Shown here piece after piece: positions 17,292-25,356 of a stretch of 64,000 nucleotides of DNA. The notes beneath the pieces were generated by a model that saw only the letters and a program-made list of their open reading frames with translations, made no database searches and was not told the DNA's origin. A program made the position numbers and the translations under genes. The DNA lies in NCBI GenBank assembly GCA_963675425.1, contig OY776214.1:1860001-1924000 (forward strand), read 5' to 3'. Each line of letters starts with the position of its first letter. The stretch's first letter is position 1. Source of the stretch: Sporobacter sp963675425. GTDB lineage: Bacteria > Bacillota > Clostridia > Oscillospirales > Oscillospiraceae.

Positions 17292-18704
17292 ATGTCTAAA
17301 GATGTCATATTTAAAACATTCCGAACTTATAGGCATCCTTATGCGTATGACCGGCATACAAATTCAATTGTCATGCTTTCAGAAACCGAATATGATGAGC
17401 TAACAAAGGTTGAGAAAGGGGATTTGCTTCCTGAGCAAAGTCATGTTATTAAAAAATACCAGGAGAATGGCTTGTTTGAATCAAACGTCGTGGAAAAAAT
17501 CGAACATCCCAGAACAACGATTATAGAACAGTACCTAGAAACGAGGATGAAACAGTTGACACTGCAAGTCACACAACAATGCAATTTACGTTGTGAGTAC
17601 TGTACGTATTCTGGGATCTATAATAATAACAGAACTCACTCAAATCAACGGATGAGTATAGAAACTGCAAAAAAAGCAATTGAATTTTTCCTTGAGCGGA
17701 ACACAGAATTATCTGACGCGGTTATAGGTTTTTACGGTGGGGAACCACTATTGGAATTTGACCTAATTAAACAATGTGTCGAACATGCAAAAAGCCAAGT
17801 CGAGGGGAAACGTATTAGGTTTAATATGACTACTAATGGAACTATGCTAAATGATAGCATAGTGGATTATATTGTTGAAAATGATTTTGCTTTAGCTATA
17901 AGCTTGGATGGATCAAAGAAAGAACATGATATTAACCGAAAATTTCTAAATGGTGAAGGGTCTTTCGATATTATTATTAATAATATTGAGAGAATTCGAG
18001 AACGATATCCAGATTACAAAGGAATCATAATATTAACAACGGTTAATCCGTTCATGAATCTTGGATGTGCTCTTGAGTATTTTAGTACTAAAGAAATTTT
18101 CTCTGATAAACAGATTTTGTTTAACTCAATGAATGAAAACAACATTAATCAAGAACTGTCATATGATAAGAATTACTTTAAAGTAAGGAATTATGAACAC
18201 ATAAAAATGTTGTTCTCGTTAGTTGGAAAGTTGGACAAAACGTATGTCAGTCCCTTGACTATAAGTTCAAGGGATGCTGTGGAAAGAGCCCAGCGGAATA
18301 TACACGAGCATACAATAATGTCGCCCGTTACACACCATGGCGGACCATGTATGCCTGGTGTTCAGCGGTTGTTTGTTCGTGTGGATGGAGCGCTTTTTCC
18401 CTGTGAGCGCGTTAGTGAAATAATGGATTATTTTAAAATTGGCACACTAGAAGAAGGATTGTATTTAGATAAAATAAAAAAGTTGCTGAATATTGGAAAG
18501 TTAACAGAAGAAGAGTGCATTAATTGTTGGAATCTAAGGAGATGTTCAATTTGTTCAGGTGCGATCGAGTTTGACACAGAAATTACAAAGGCAGATAAAC
18601 GAAATAAATGTTTAAAATGTACCGACAAAGTAATTTTTGAGATGTACGAATTATGCGTACTCAATGAATTTGGTTATAGTGCTGAAGAAATGAGGCTGGT
18701 ATAA
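17292..18704 (+). CDS. ccpM: Radical SAM/SPASM Cys-rich peptide maturase (CcpM-like)
   Basis: A 470-residue radical SAM enzyme. The N-terminal 80 residues are PqqD/RRE-like and would hold the precursor leader. The SAM cluster motif is CNLRCEYC (C97, C101, C104), and GGEP is at 149-152. A SPASM-type C-terminus supplies Cys 353, 371, 409, 412, 418, 421, 440 and 443 for two further iron-sulfur clusters. From memory, this organisation with a downstream 360-residue protein, an acyl-carrier-like protein and a short Cys-rich peptide is that of the clostridial CLI_3235-class peptide maturases (TIGR04068). It would crosslink Cys or other residues of the precursor at 20131. GGAGGG precedes the ATG. Confidence 0.9.
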   Translation: MSKDVIFKTFRTYRHPYAYDRHTNSIVMLSETEYDELTKVEKGDLLPEQSHVIKKYQENGLFESNVVEKIEHPRTTIIEQYLETRMKQLTLQVTQQCNLRCEYCTYSGIYNNNRTHSNQRMSIETAKKAIEFFLERNTELSDAVIGFYGGEPLLEFDLIKQCVEHAKSQVEGKRIRFNMTTNGTMLNDSIVDYIVENDFALAISLDGSKKEHDINRKFLNGEGSFDIIINNIERIRERYPDYKGIIILTTVNPFMNLGCALEYFSTKEIFSDKQILFNSMNENNINQELSYDKNYFKVRNYEHIKMLFSLVGKLDKTYVSPLTISSRDAVERAQRNIHEHTIMSPVTHHGGPCMPGVQRLFVRVDGALFPCERVSEIMDYFKIGTLEEGLYLDKIKKLLNIGKLTEEECINCWNLRRCSICSGAIEFDTEITKADKRNKCLKCTDKVIFEMYELCVLNEFGYSAEEMRLV

Positions 18705-19787
18705 ATGAAAAAGGTTCTTTTTTTTCCCTACCATCCGGATCTAAAAACCCTAATTGACTATAGCGTTCATCTAAAAGGATATCAGATAGCCGGTTTTATT
18801 TCCTATAAAGAGGATAACAGAGTTATTCATTCATTAAACCAAGCGATAAATCATGAGAATATGCCCTATGATGAACTCATACGAGATTGTGACGCGGTTA
18901 TTATTCTAGATAACTATAGAGGCTATAAACCTGATAAGTATTATCAAGTTATTAATGATGCCATTGCTCGTCACAAAGAAATCTATATCACGCCACTTGC
19001 TCAGTCACAATTGGATTTAAGAAACTATCACGGAAAATATCAATTGTTGGAGCATCTACCTGATAAAGTAAATACCGTTAAAGGGAATTCCGGACTTATA
19101 CAGGAAATAAAAATTTATGATATAGACATTCCGGTGATTGGCATCTTCGGTCAAGGAAAAAACTGTGGAAAATTTGAAAGTCAGTTGTTGTTAAAGTCGG
19201 TTTTGGAGGAAGAATACGAAACAGTCACCATAACAACAAATGCCTTAGGCGCTTTGTTTGGATGCTTTACTATTCCTTCATTTCTATTTGAAGAACTCCC
19301 GTTTCAGAAAAAAATATTTAAACTAAATTATTATCTCAAATTAATATCAAAATTTTATGATCCCGATGTCATGATAATTGGTGTCCCAGAGGGCATTGTA
19401 CCATTTAAAAGGAAAGAATATCATCATTTTGCAGAGTATCCGTTAGTCGTTACTAATGCAGTGTCCATTGACATGGCGGTTTTATGCACCTACTTTGTGT
19501 ATGGAACGAAGATTGAACATGGTTTAAGGAGCCTAGCAGAATTTTGTCAGAATAAGTTTAATGTGCCGGTTGGAGCGATTTCCATATCTCGAACATCAAT
19601 TGAGATACCGGAAGAGACTCATGAAAAAATTGTGTTCGAATATTTGGATAAATCATATCTGGAAAAATACTATCCAAATTTAAGATGTATAAAAACTCCA
19701 ATAATTAACTTACTCAATCGAGAGGAAGCTGCGGATAAAATTAAAATGAGTTTAAGAATGCTTCAGGAAAACGCGAGTGCAGTGTAG
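18705..19787 (+). CDS. Peptide maturation system protein, TIGR04066-like
   Basis: The ATG follows the maturase stop with no gap. The 360-residue protein opens MKKVLFFPYHPDLKTLIDY, a Rossmann-like strand. It has a second alpha/beta domain with a glycine-rich loop, GIFGQGKNCGKFESQ, at about residues 146-160 that looks like a nucleotide-binding P-loop. Proteins of this type occur only beside CcpM-like maturases and Cys-rich peptides. The biochemical role is not known. It may use a nucleotide to assist modification of the peptide. Confidence 0.82.
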   Translation: MKKVLFFPYHPDLKTLIDYSVHLKGYQIAGFISYKEDNRVIHSLNQAINHENMPYDELIRDCDAVIILDNYRGYKPDKYYQVINDAIARHKEIYITPLAQSQLDLRNYHGKYQLLEHLPDKVNTVKGNSGLIQEIKIYDIDIPVIGIFGQGKNCGKFESQLLLKSVLEEEYETVTITTNALGALFGCFTIPSFLFEELPFQKKIFKLNYYLKLISKFYDPDVMIIGVPEGIVPFKRKEYHHFAEYPLVVTNAVSIDMAVLCTYFVYGTKIEHGLRSLAEFCQNKFNVPVGAISISRTSIEIPEETHEKIVFEYLDKSYLEKYYPNLRCIKTPIINLLNREEAADKIKMSLRMLQENASAV

Positions 19788-19802
19788 GAGGGCGTATATA
19801 AC

Positions 19803-20060
19803 GTGAATACGAAAGAAATTATGGTAAACACGATTCTTGCAGCTGTTGAAGAGGTAACAGGGATTTTAGACTTAGAGAATGACACCAGCTTAATTGATAG
19901 GGATCTGGCAATTATGCCTGCTTGTTTCCTCTATATTTTTGATATGCTGGAGAAAAGGCTTCAGTTACCTGTATACGACATCTTTATAGACAACACATTC
20001 GAAGTGATGACCGTTGAAAATTTGTCAAACGCACTACTTAAACTGAAAACAAAAGGATAG
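19803..20060 (+). CDS. Acyl carrier-related protein of the peptide maturation system
   Basis: A GTG start at 19803 follows TAGGAGGG. The 85 residues have the four-helix length and pattern of acyl carrier proteins (IMVNTILAAVEEVTG... FDMLEKRLQLPVYD... TVENLSNALLKLK). The Ser of the usual DSL motif, which carries phosphopantetheine, is not evident: that part reads LAIMPACFLYIF. This fits the acyl carrier-related protein (TIGR04069-type) found with CLI_3235-class peptides, which probably acts as an adaptor and not as a true carrier. Confidence 0.8.
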   Translation: MNTKEIMVNTILAAVEEVTGILDLENDTSLIDRDLAIMPACFLYIFDMLEKRLQLPVYDIFIDNTFEVMTVENLSNALLKLKTKG

Positions 20061-20130
20061 AGCAATGGCACATTATTTATCTGTATTCAACGCCATTATT
20101 AATAGTTAAACAAAAGAAAGGAGAACCAAT

Positions 20131-20286
20131 ATGAAAAAATTGCATAAAAACTTCCAATCCGCAAATAAGACAATTGAATCAATGGGATATTTCTGCAGTT
20201 GCGTTGTTTGCAGTACTAACTGTGTGGACATATACCATTATACTAGCATGCCGTATGAAACCTTATATTACGCTGCTTACCATTAA
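20131..20286 (+). CDS. Cys/Tyr-rich RiPP precursor peptide (51 aa)
   Basis: The ATG is preceded by AAAGGAGAACCAAT, a strong ribosome site. The leader MKKLHKNFQSANKTIESMGY has the charged start and KTIES block of CLI_3235-class precursors. The core holds Cys 22, 24, 27 and 31 (C-x-C-x2-C-x3-C) and then a tail with six Tyr (IYHYTSMPYETLYYAAYH). It lies between the acyl-carrier-like gene and the protease gene and is the expected substrate of the maturase at 17292. Cleavage is probably by the subtilisin-like protease and export by the ABC protein at 21617. The Tyr-rich tail looks unusual for the class, though I cannot compare it with a full family alignment. Confidence 0.88.
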   Translation: MKKLHKNFQSANKTIESMGYFCSCVVCSTNCVDIYHYTSMPYETLYYAAYH

Positions 20287-20370
20287 TTAGTTAGTATCAT
20301 TAATCTGGTCGATTTTCAGCGCAGTTCAAACTATATAATAATTAAGTGACTATTATTTTGGCGTTGATAT

Positions 20371-20400
20371 GGGAAGAGGCAATTGGCCTCTTCCCAGTTT
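20371..20400 (+). terminator. Hairpin after the precursor gene
   Basis: GGGAAGAGGC (20371-20380) pairs perfectly with GCCTCTTCCC (20386-20395) across five bases, followed by AGTTT. The T-run is poor, so partial read-through into the protease and exporter genes is likely. This would keep precursor mRNA above that of the downstream genes. Confidence 0.7.
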
Positions 20401-20507
20401 AATGACTCCGTTCATATAAGACGACGTTTGAGATGCTGACATTGTTACCGAATTTCATTATTGCTATGCAAAACGACAAAGATATTGATAGTTAAGGGGG
20501 TGTATAC

Positions 20508-21599
20508 TTGAGCAAAATAGCAATTATTGACACGGCAATTGATTGTGAAGATACTAATGGCAGAGCGGTTGAGCATATCAGGCTGTGCGGTGAAAGTAAA
20601 AATTGTATTCATCATGAAAAAAGCCATGGGACTATATGTGCAATGGTATTGGAACACTGCGCTTCAGATTATGATCTGGTGAATATACAAATATTTAGAG
20701 ACAATAAGTGTAAGGTATTTGGAGATATAGCGGTATTGGCAAAAGCATTAAAGCTATGTAAGGAACTGAAGGTAGACGTCGTCAGTTTGAGCGCGGTGTC
20801 CTCGATTTTATCGGATTCTAAACACATTTACGATATTACCTCCAGCCTTAGCGAAGATGCCGTCGTCGTCAGTGCTTTGGATAATAGGCAATACGTTAGC
20901 GTACCCACGAGTTATCCTTTTGTGCTGGGCGTTAGGAGCGATGTTGCCGGACTGCTATCGCCAGGTGAAATAGCATACACTGCGGACGATCCCTTTGGCG
21001 CAAATGTCTATGCTAATTGCGATTTTGCGCTACTACAGAAATGTCTATGTGCGCCTTCCAACAGTTTCGCCGTGCCGGTTGTGGCGGCATATATTAATGA
21101 TTTGCTTAACCAAGGGCAGTCTATGCCAAATATAAAATCATTAATCCAAACTCTAAAACCGTATACTATCAGCAAAGAACATGAAAGATACTTTCATAGG
21201 CCCATGTCACCAATAGAGAGAGAAATCCCGATTGTCTTTATAGCAGATGGTACAACCAGAATGTGTCGCGTATTAATGAACAGCCTCTATGAAAAATACA
21301 ATGTGCAATCAACGGCGTTATCCCTTGTAGATGAGTCCTATGATATTCGGATAAAACATGTAAAGGGCATTAATACAATTCAAAAAGATATACATTTCAT
21401 GAAACATCACTATAAAACAGATATAATTTTTATCGTTGGAAACCAAAATGTGCTAGATAAAATTGGTAAAAGCGCCGAAATTGATGTTACATTAATCCGG
21501 CAAGGTAATACCGAAGCATATATTGATTATGAATATGGAAAAGAGTTAGTGCTGATTTCAACGATTTCGGATAGGTTGCATGAGATACTGACATCATAG
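20508..21599 (+). CDS. Subtilisin-like (S8) protease of the RiPP operon
   Basis: A TTG start at 20508 follows AAGGGGG. The 363-residue protein has a compact S8-like domain in the first 200 residues: Asp8 in IAIIDTAID, His40 in SHGTICAMVL, and Ser186 in SNSFAVPVVAAY, where most subtilases have GTSFA-P. The triad is thus intact although the Ser motif is altered. No signal peptide is seen, so it should act in the cytoplasm. The last 120 residues form a separate alpha/beta domain of unknown role. Its position suggests that it removes the precursor leader. Confidence 0.82.
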   Translation: MSKIAIIDTAIDCEDTNGRAVEHIRLCGESKNCIHHEKSHGTICAMVLEHCASDYDLVNIQIFRDNKCKVFGDIAVLAKALKLCKELKVDVVSLSAVSSILSDSKHIYDITSSLSEDAVVVSALDNRQYVSVPTSYPFVLGVRSDVAGLLSPGEIAYTADDPFGANVYANCDFALLQKCLCAPSNSFAVPVVAAYINDLLNQGQSMPNIKSLIQTLKPYTISKEHERYFHRPMSPIEREIPIVFIADGTTRMCRVLMNSLYEKYNVQSTALSLVDESYDIRIKHVKGINTIQKDIHFMKHHYKTDIIFIVGNQNVLDKIGKSAEIDVTLIRQGNTEAYIDYEYGKELVLISTISDRLHEILTS

Positions 21600-21616
21600 A
21601 GAAAGAGTAGAGCTGT

Positions 21617-23233
21617 ATGACATTCAAAGATGCCTTAAAAATGCTAAAACCATATCGCACGCAAATGGTGATTGTAATGGTGCTAGCCCTTGCTATTTCG
21701 GGCATATCCGCCGTGACGCCTTTTATCAATCAAAATATGATTGATAATGGCCTGCTTCAAGGTAATATCCGTACTGTGATATTCCTGGTCTTACTGCTCA
21801 TACTGCTGCAGGTTGGCGGACAGTTTATCGAATACCTACAGCGGAGGCAGGAAGTCAACATTACAAACGATTTGGGCAAAAAACTAAAGATGGAGGCTTT
21901 TGGACACGGGCTGAAGCTAAAGCCTCATTACTTTAAAGAACAGGGCTTTTACAAAACAATTGGAGACGCTCTGTATGATATCTCCAACATCATGAGTATT
22001 GCCAACAACAGCTTACTGACCATCTTTGTCATCATCTGCAAATGCATCGGCGCGGTGATTGGCCTTGTAGTTCTGGACTGGCGGCTATCTATTTTTGTAG
22101 CCGCGCTCATACCGCTTAAGGTCTGGCTGAATATAGTCATGCGGAAACGGGCGGAAAAGCACGGCAAGCAATTGATGGATGATAATAAGGATTATAACTC
22201 CTGGTTTTCAAATATTCTATTTGGTGTTATTGACATTAAGCTCTGGAATTTAGAAAAAAAGACAATAACCGAATATGCCGGGCATGTGCAGACAATTAAT
22301 GAATCCTCAAAAAAGCTCTCGTTAATGACGGCTATGAACAGATTTTTAACAACGAGTTTGGAGTTCATATTGATGAATGCTTTATACATAGTAGGGGCGT
22401 ATTTAATTGTGAGCGAGCAGCTCACTTTCGGTGGCCTGATTGCCTTTGTCACCTTTGCTACTTATGTCCTGAGCCCCGTGAATATTATCATGGACCTCCG
22501 GATTATCCTCAAGCAGATTGCACCCAGCGTAGAGAGCATAAAGCGCTTTAATGAACTTGAAGAAGAGAACTACGCGGCGTCTCTACCGCTGGTAGGTAAA
22601 GTTTCGGCTATTGAGTTTAAAAATGTATCTGTTTCCATTGGCGATCGGGATATTTTAAAGAATCTGAATCTAAAAATAAACCGAGGCGAAAAAGTCGCCA
22701 TCGTGGGTGACAATGGTAGCGGCAAAACGACAATTGTAAATTTGTTGCTGAGACTGTGTGAGCCGACAGAGGGCGAGATATTAATAGAAGGAATTCCCAT
22801 CACAGAATACAACATCGAAGACTACAGGCAGAAGTTCAGCGTTGTCAGCCAGGATATACACCTGTTTAAAGGGACGGTGAAAAACAATATCACCTTTGAC
22901 GATCAAACGGATATCGCCTTTAGCAAAGATGAACGATTGAAGTTCTGTACGGAGACCATAGAGAGTTGGGAGCATCACTATGAAACCCAGGTGGGGAGCG
23001 AGGGGACAAAGCTGTCCGGCGGCGAACGGCAAAAGATCGCCCTCCTGCGCGCACTGCATCGCAAATCGGAAATCCTAGTCTTGGACGAACCGACCTCCAA
23101 TTATGATAAGGAATCCGACGAAGAATTCAATCGTTACATACAGGAAAACACCGATTACGACTTTTATTTTATCGTAACACACCGTAAAGGCATCCTTTCA
23201 TTCGTGGATAAGGTGCTCGTACTTGCAAAATAA
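21617..23233 (+). CDS. ABC exporter (permease-ATPase) for the peptide
   Basis: A 538-residue half transporter with six membrane helices in residues 1-300 and a nucleotide-binding domain after 330. Walker A is GDNGSGKTT (364-372), the signature is LSGGERQK, Walker B is ILVLDEPTS, and the switch His is in VTHRKGI. There is no N-terminal C39 peptidase domain, in keeping with a separate protease upstream. It starts 17 nt after the protease stop and would export the mature peptide as a homodimer. Confidence 0.93.
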   Translation: MTFKDALKMLKPYRTQMVIVMVLALAISGISAVTPFINQNMIDNGLLQGNIRTVIFLVLLLILLQVGGQFIEYLQRRQEVNITNDLGKKLKMEAFGHGLKLKPHYFKEQGFYKTIGDALYDISNIMSIANNSLLTIFVIICKCIGAVIGLVVLDWRLSIFVAALIPLKVWLNIVMRKRAEKHGKQLMDDNKDYNSWFSNILFGVIDIKLWNLEKKTITEYAGHVQTINESSKKLSLMTAMNRFLTTSLEFILMNALYIVGAYLIVSEQLTFGGLIAFVTFATYVLSPVNIIMDLRIILKQIAPSVESIKRFNELEEENYAASLPLVGKVSAIEFKNVSVSIGDRDILKNLNLKINRGEKVAIVGDNGSGKTTIVNLLLRLCEPTEGEILIEGIPITEYNIEDYRQKFSVVSQDIHLFKGTVKNNITFDDQTDIAFSKDERLKFCTETIESWEHHYETQVGSEGTKLSGGERQKIALLRALHRKSEILVLDEPTSNYDKESDEEFNRYIQENTDYDFYFIVTHRKGILSFVDKVLVLAK

Positions 23234-23425
23234 TTTTACAGATCGGAGTCAGTTCAATAGAAAAATTCAGATGTAAGAATATTTGTAACCGAAATATTAT
23301 CTGGATTAAACTTTTATCGTACATTGACCCAGTATTTTTTATTTAACTCAGGTTTTTATTATATTTCTTAGCATATTGAAGTGCGAGGTCATTTCTTAAG
23401 GAATCCGAAAAAAAGGGAGCAGCTT

Positions 23426-24643
23426 ATGTTCACACTTTCAAATGCGCTTAAAAATGTACGGCGGCATTTGCGCAAATCCATACTGTATTTTCTCATATGC
23501 GTCGTCGCCGTGCTGACATTACAAATCTACATCGCAGGCATTGATAGAAACGAAGTGCAGCTGTTCCAGCTGCCCGACGCTTTACCGATATCGGCAACCG
23601 TAGCTAACCTTGACGGTTCGAGCTTTACTGGGCTGCAAATTCGGGAGCAGACTGTAGACGGGCTGCAGAGTTCTAACTATGTACGTGATCTGCAACTGAC
23701 TGTTTCGCTTCAAACCGGGGTTGACGACTTTCCGGGGGTTTACGCAGAGAACCAGAGACTAAGCGTTGAAGGCGCTAACACCTTGGCGGCGCTGGAGGGC
23801 TTGGAGCCGGACGCCGTCACATGGCTGCCGAGCTACGGCCCTGACTTTCTGGGCGGCGACGAGGCGGTTTGCGTTGCCAGTTCAATGGTCATGGGAATCA
23901 GCGGCTGGTCACTGGGCGACAGTATTCCGCTAGATCTGTATAATTTCCGGTTTGATAACTCTGGGGCGGTGTTTTATGACGAGCTGGGTCTTATGGAAGC
24001 CCGCATTGTAGGCGTTGCCGACCTGAATATGGCGGCAACTGCGCCGACCTTCGTTATTCCGTTTGAAACGGCAAGAGCAGCCTTTCGCAACCATGGCGTA
24101 GAGTTTACTGCGTCGTCGGCTACTTTTTATGTGCGCGCCCCCCTTAAGCTCAACGATTTTAAAGCGGAGATGAAAACGCTTCTGTTGTACCAGGCTGTTA
24201 CCGACGGCAGCGCCGCCATGTCGGTTTTAGCAAACCAAGGGGTATCCCTCCTCGTCAATGACGCAGCCTTTATCAGCGCGGCCACCCGTTTGCAGGAAAC
24301 CCTGTCGCTGCTCAGAGGGTTTTTGCCGTTGATAGCGGTGGTGCTCGCGGCTGTCGGATATCTCGTGGCGTACCTGATGATACAAAACCGGCGCGAGGAA
24401 TTCGCTGTGCTCCGTATGCTGGGACTGTCGAAGGGTGCGGGCATGGGACTGTATTTTACCGAAATGGCTATCCTCACACTGAGCGGAAGTCTGCTCGGCG
24501 TAGTTATATCTACAGCCTTTGGCATTGGCGGCTTTGATGTGGGCGTTCTCATGTTTTTTCTGAGCTTTATGCTGGGAAGCGTGATTGCCCTCATACGGCT
24601 GGGCCGCACGAATGTCATGCTGGCCCTTGCGCAGCCGGATTAA
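23426..24643 (+). CDS. FtsX-like ABC transporter permease
   Basis: The ATG at 23426 follows AAGGGAGC and gives MFTLSNALKNVRRHLRKS. Codons upstream of it in the open frame have no ribosome site. The protein (405 aa) has one membrane helix at about 17-37, a large extracytoplasmic domain, and three C-terminal helices with the FtsX/MacB pattern NRREEFAVLRMLGLSKG. It forms a unit with the ATPase and second permease that follow. Being directly downstream of the peptide exporter, the set may give self-immunity to the peptide. Confidence 0.88.
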   Translation: MFTLSNALKNVRRHLRKSILYFLICVVAVLTLQIYIAGIDRNEVQLFQLPDALPISATVANLDGSSFTGLQIREQTVDGLQSSNYVRDLQLTVSLQTGVDDFPGVYAENQRLSVEGANTLAALEGLEPDAVTWLPSYGPDFLGGDEAVCVASSMVMGISGWSLGDSIPLDLYNFRFDNSGAVFYDELGLMEARIVGVADLNMAATAPTFVIPFETARAAFRNHGVEFTASSATFYVRAPLKLNDFKAEMKTLLLYQAVTDGSAAMSVLANQGVSLLVNDAAFISAATRLQETLSLLRGFLPLIAVVLAAVGYLVAYLMIQNRREEFAVLRMLGLSKGAGMGLYFTEMAILTLSGSLLGVVISTAFGIGGFDVGVLMFFLSFMLGSVIALIRLGRTNVMLALAQPD

Positions 24644-24660
24644 GAAAGGTGGTACGCGTT

Positions 24661-25356
24661 ATGGAAAAAATCACACTCAATCAGGTATCGTACAGCTATC
24701 GGACAAGATACCAGACAGTACACGCCGTGAAGGATGCCACCTGTACCTTTGAAGCAGGCAAGCTCTATGCCATCACGGGGGAATCAGGCAGCGGCAAAAG
24801 TACGCTCCTGTCTCTGCTGGCCGGGCTCGACCTGCCCGACGGCGGCGCGCTTATAGTGGACGGTACGGATATACGTGAAAAAAACCGGGACGCTTACCGC
24901 AAGAGTGAGGCGTCGGTGGTGTACCAGGCATTTCACCTGCTGCCGCTGCTCACGGTGGAGGAAAACGTCATGCTGCCGATGGAGCTGAATAACATACCGA
25001 AGTCAGAGCGCAATAAACGGTCGGCGGAATATCTGGAAAAGGTCGGCCTTCCTGAGGAAATGCACCAAAAATTCCCGAAAATGATGAGCGGCGGACAGCA
25101 GCAGCGGGTGGCGATTGCCCGGGCTCTGGCTTCGGGCAGTAAAATTCTGCTTGCTGATGAGCCCACAGGCAATCTGGACACGGAAAACAGCCAGAAGGTT
25201 GTGGATATTCTGCTTACGCTTGCCCACGAGGAAGGCTACCTTGTGGTAATCGTAACGCACAATCCCGACGTGGCGGTGCGGACAGACGTTACATACTACA
25301 TGAAGGACGGTCTATTGATGCATCAGGACAGGGAGCGTGCACATGATTTTCGGTAA
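24661..25356 (+). CDS. MacB/LolD-type ABC transporter ATPase
   Basis: The ATG at 24661 follows AAAGGTGG. A GTG four codons upstream lies inside that site. The 231-residue ATPase has Walker A GESGSGKST, signature MSGGQQQRVAIARAL, Walker B ILLADEPTGNLD and the switch His in VTHNPDVA. It is flanked by two FtsX-like permeases, overlaps the second by 14 nt, and should power them. Confidence 0.95.
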   Translation: MEKITLNQVSYSYRTRYQTVHAVKDATCTFEAGKLYAITGESGSGKSTLLSLLAGLDLPDGGALIVDGTDIREKNRDAYRKSEASVVYQAFHLLPLLTVEENVMLPMELNNIPKSERNKRSAEYLEKVGLPEEMHQKFPKMMSGGQQQRVAIARALASGSKILLADEPTGNLDTENSQKVVDILLTLAHEEGYLVVIVTHNPDVAVRTDVTYYMKDGLLMHQDRERAHDFR

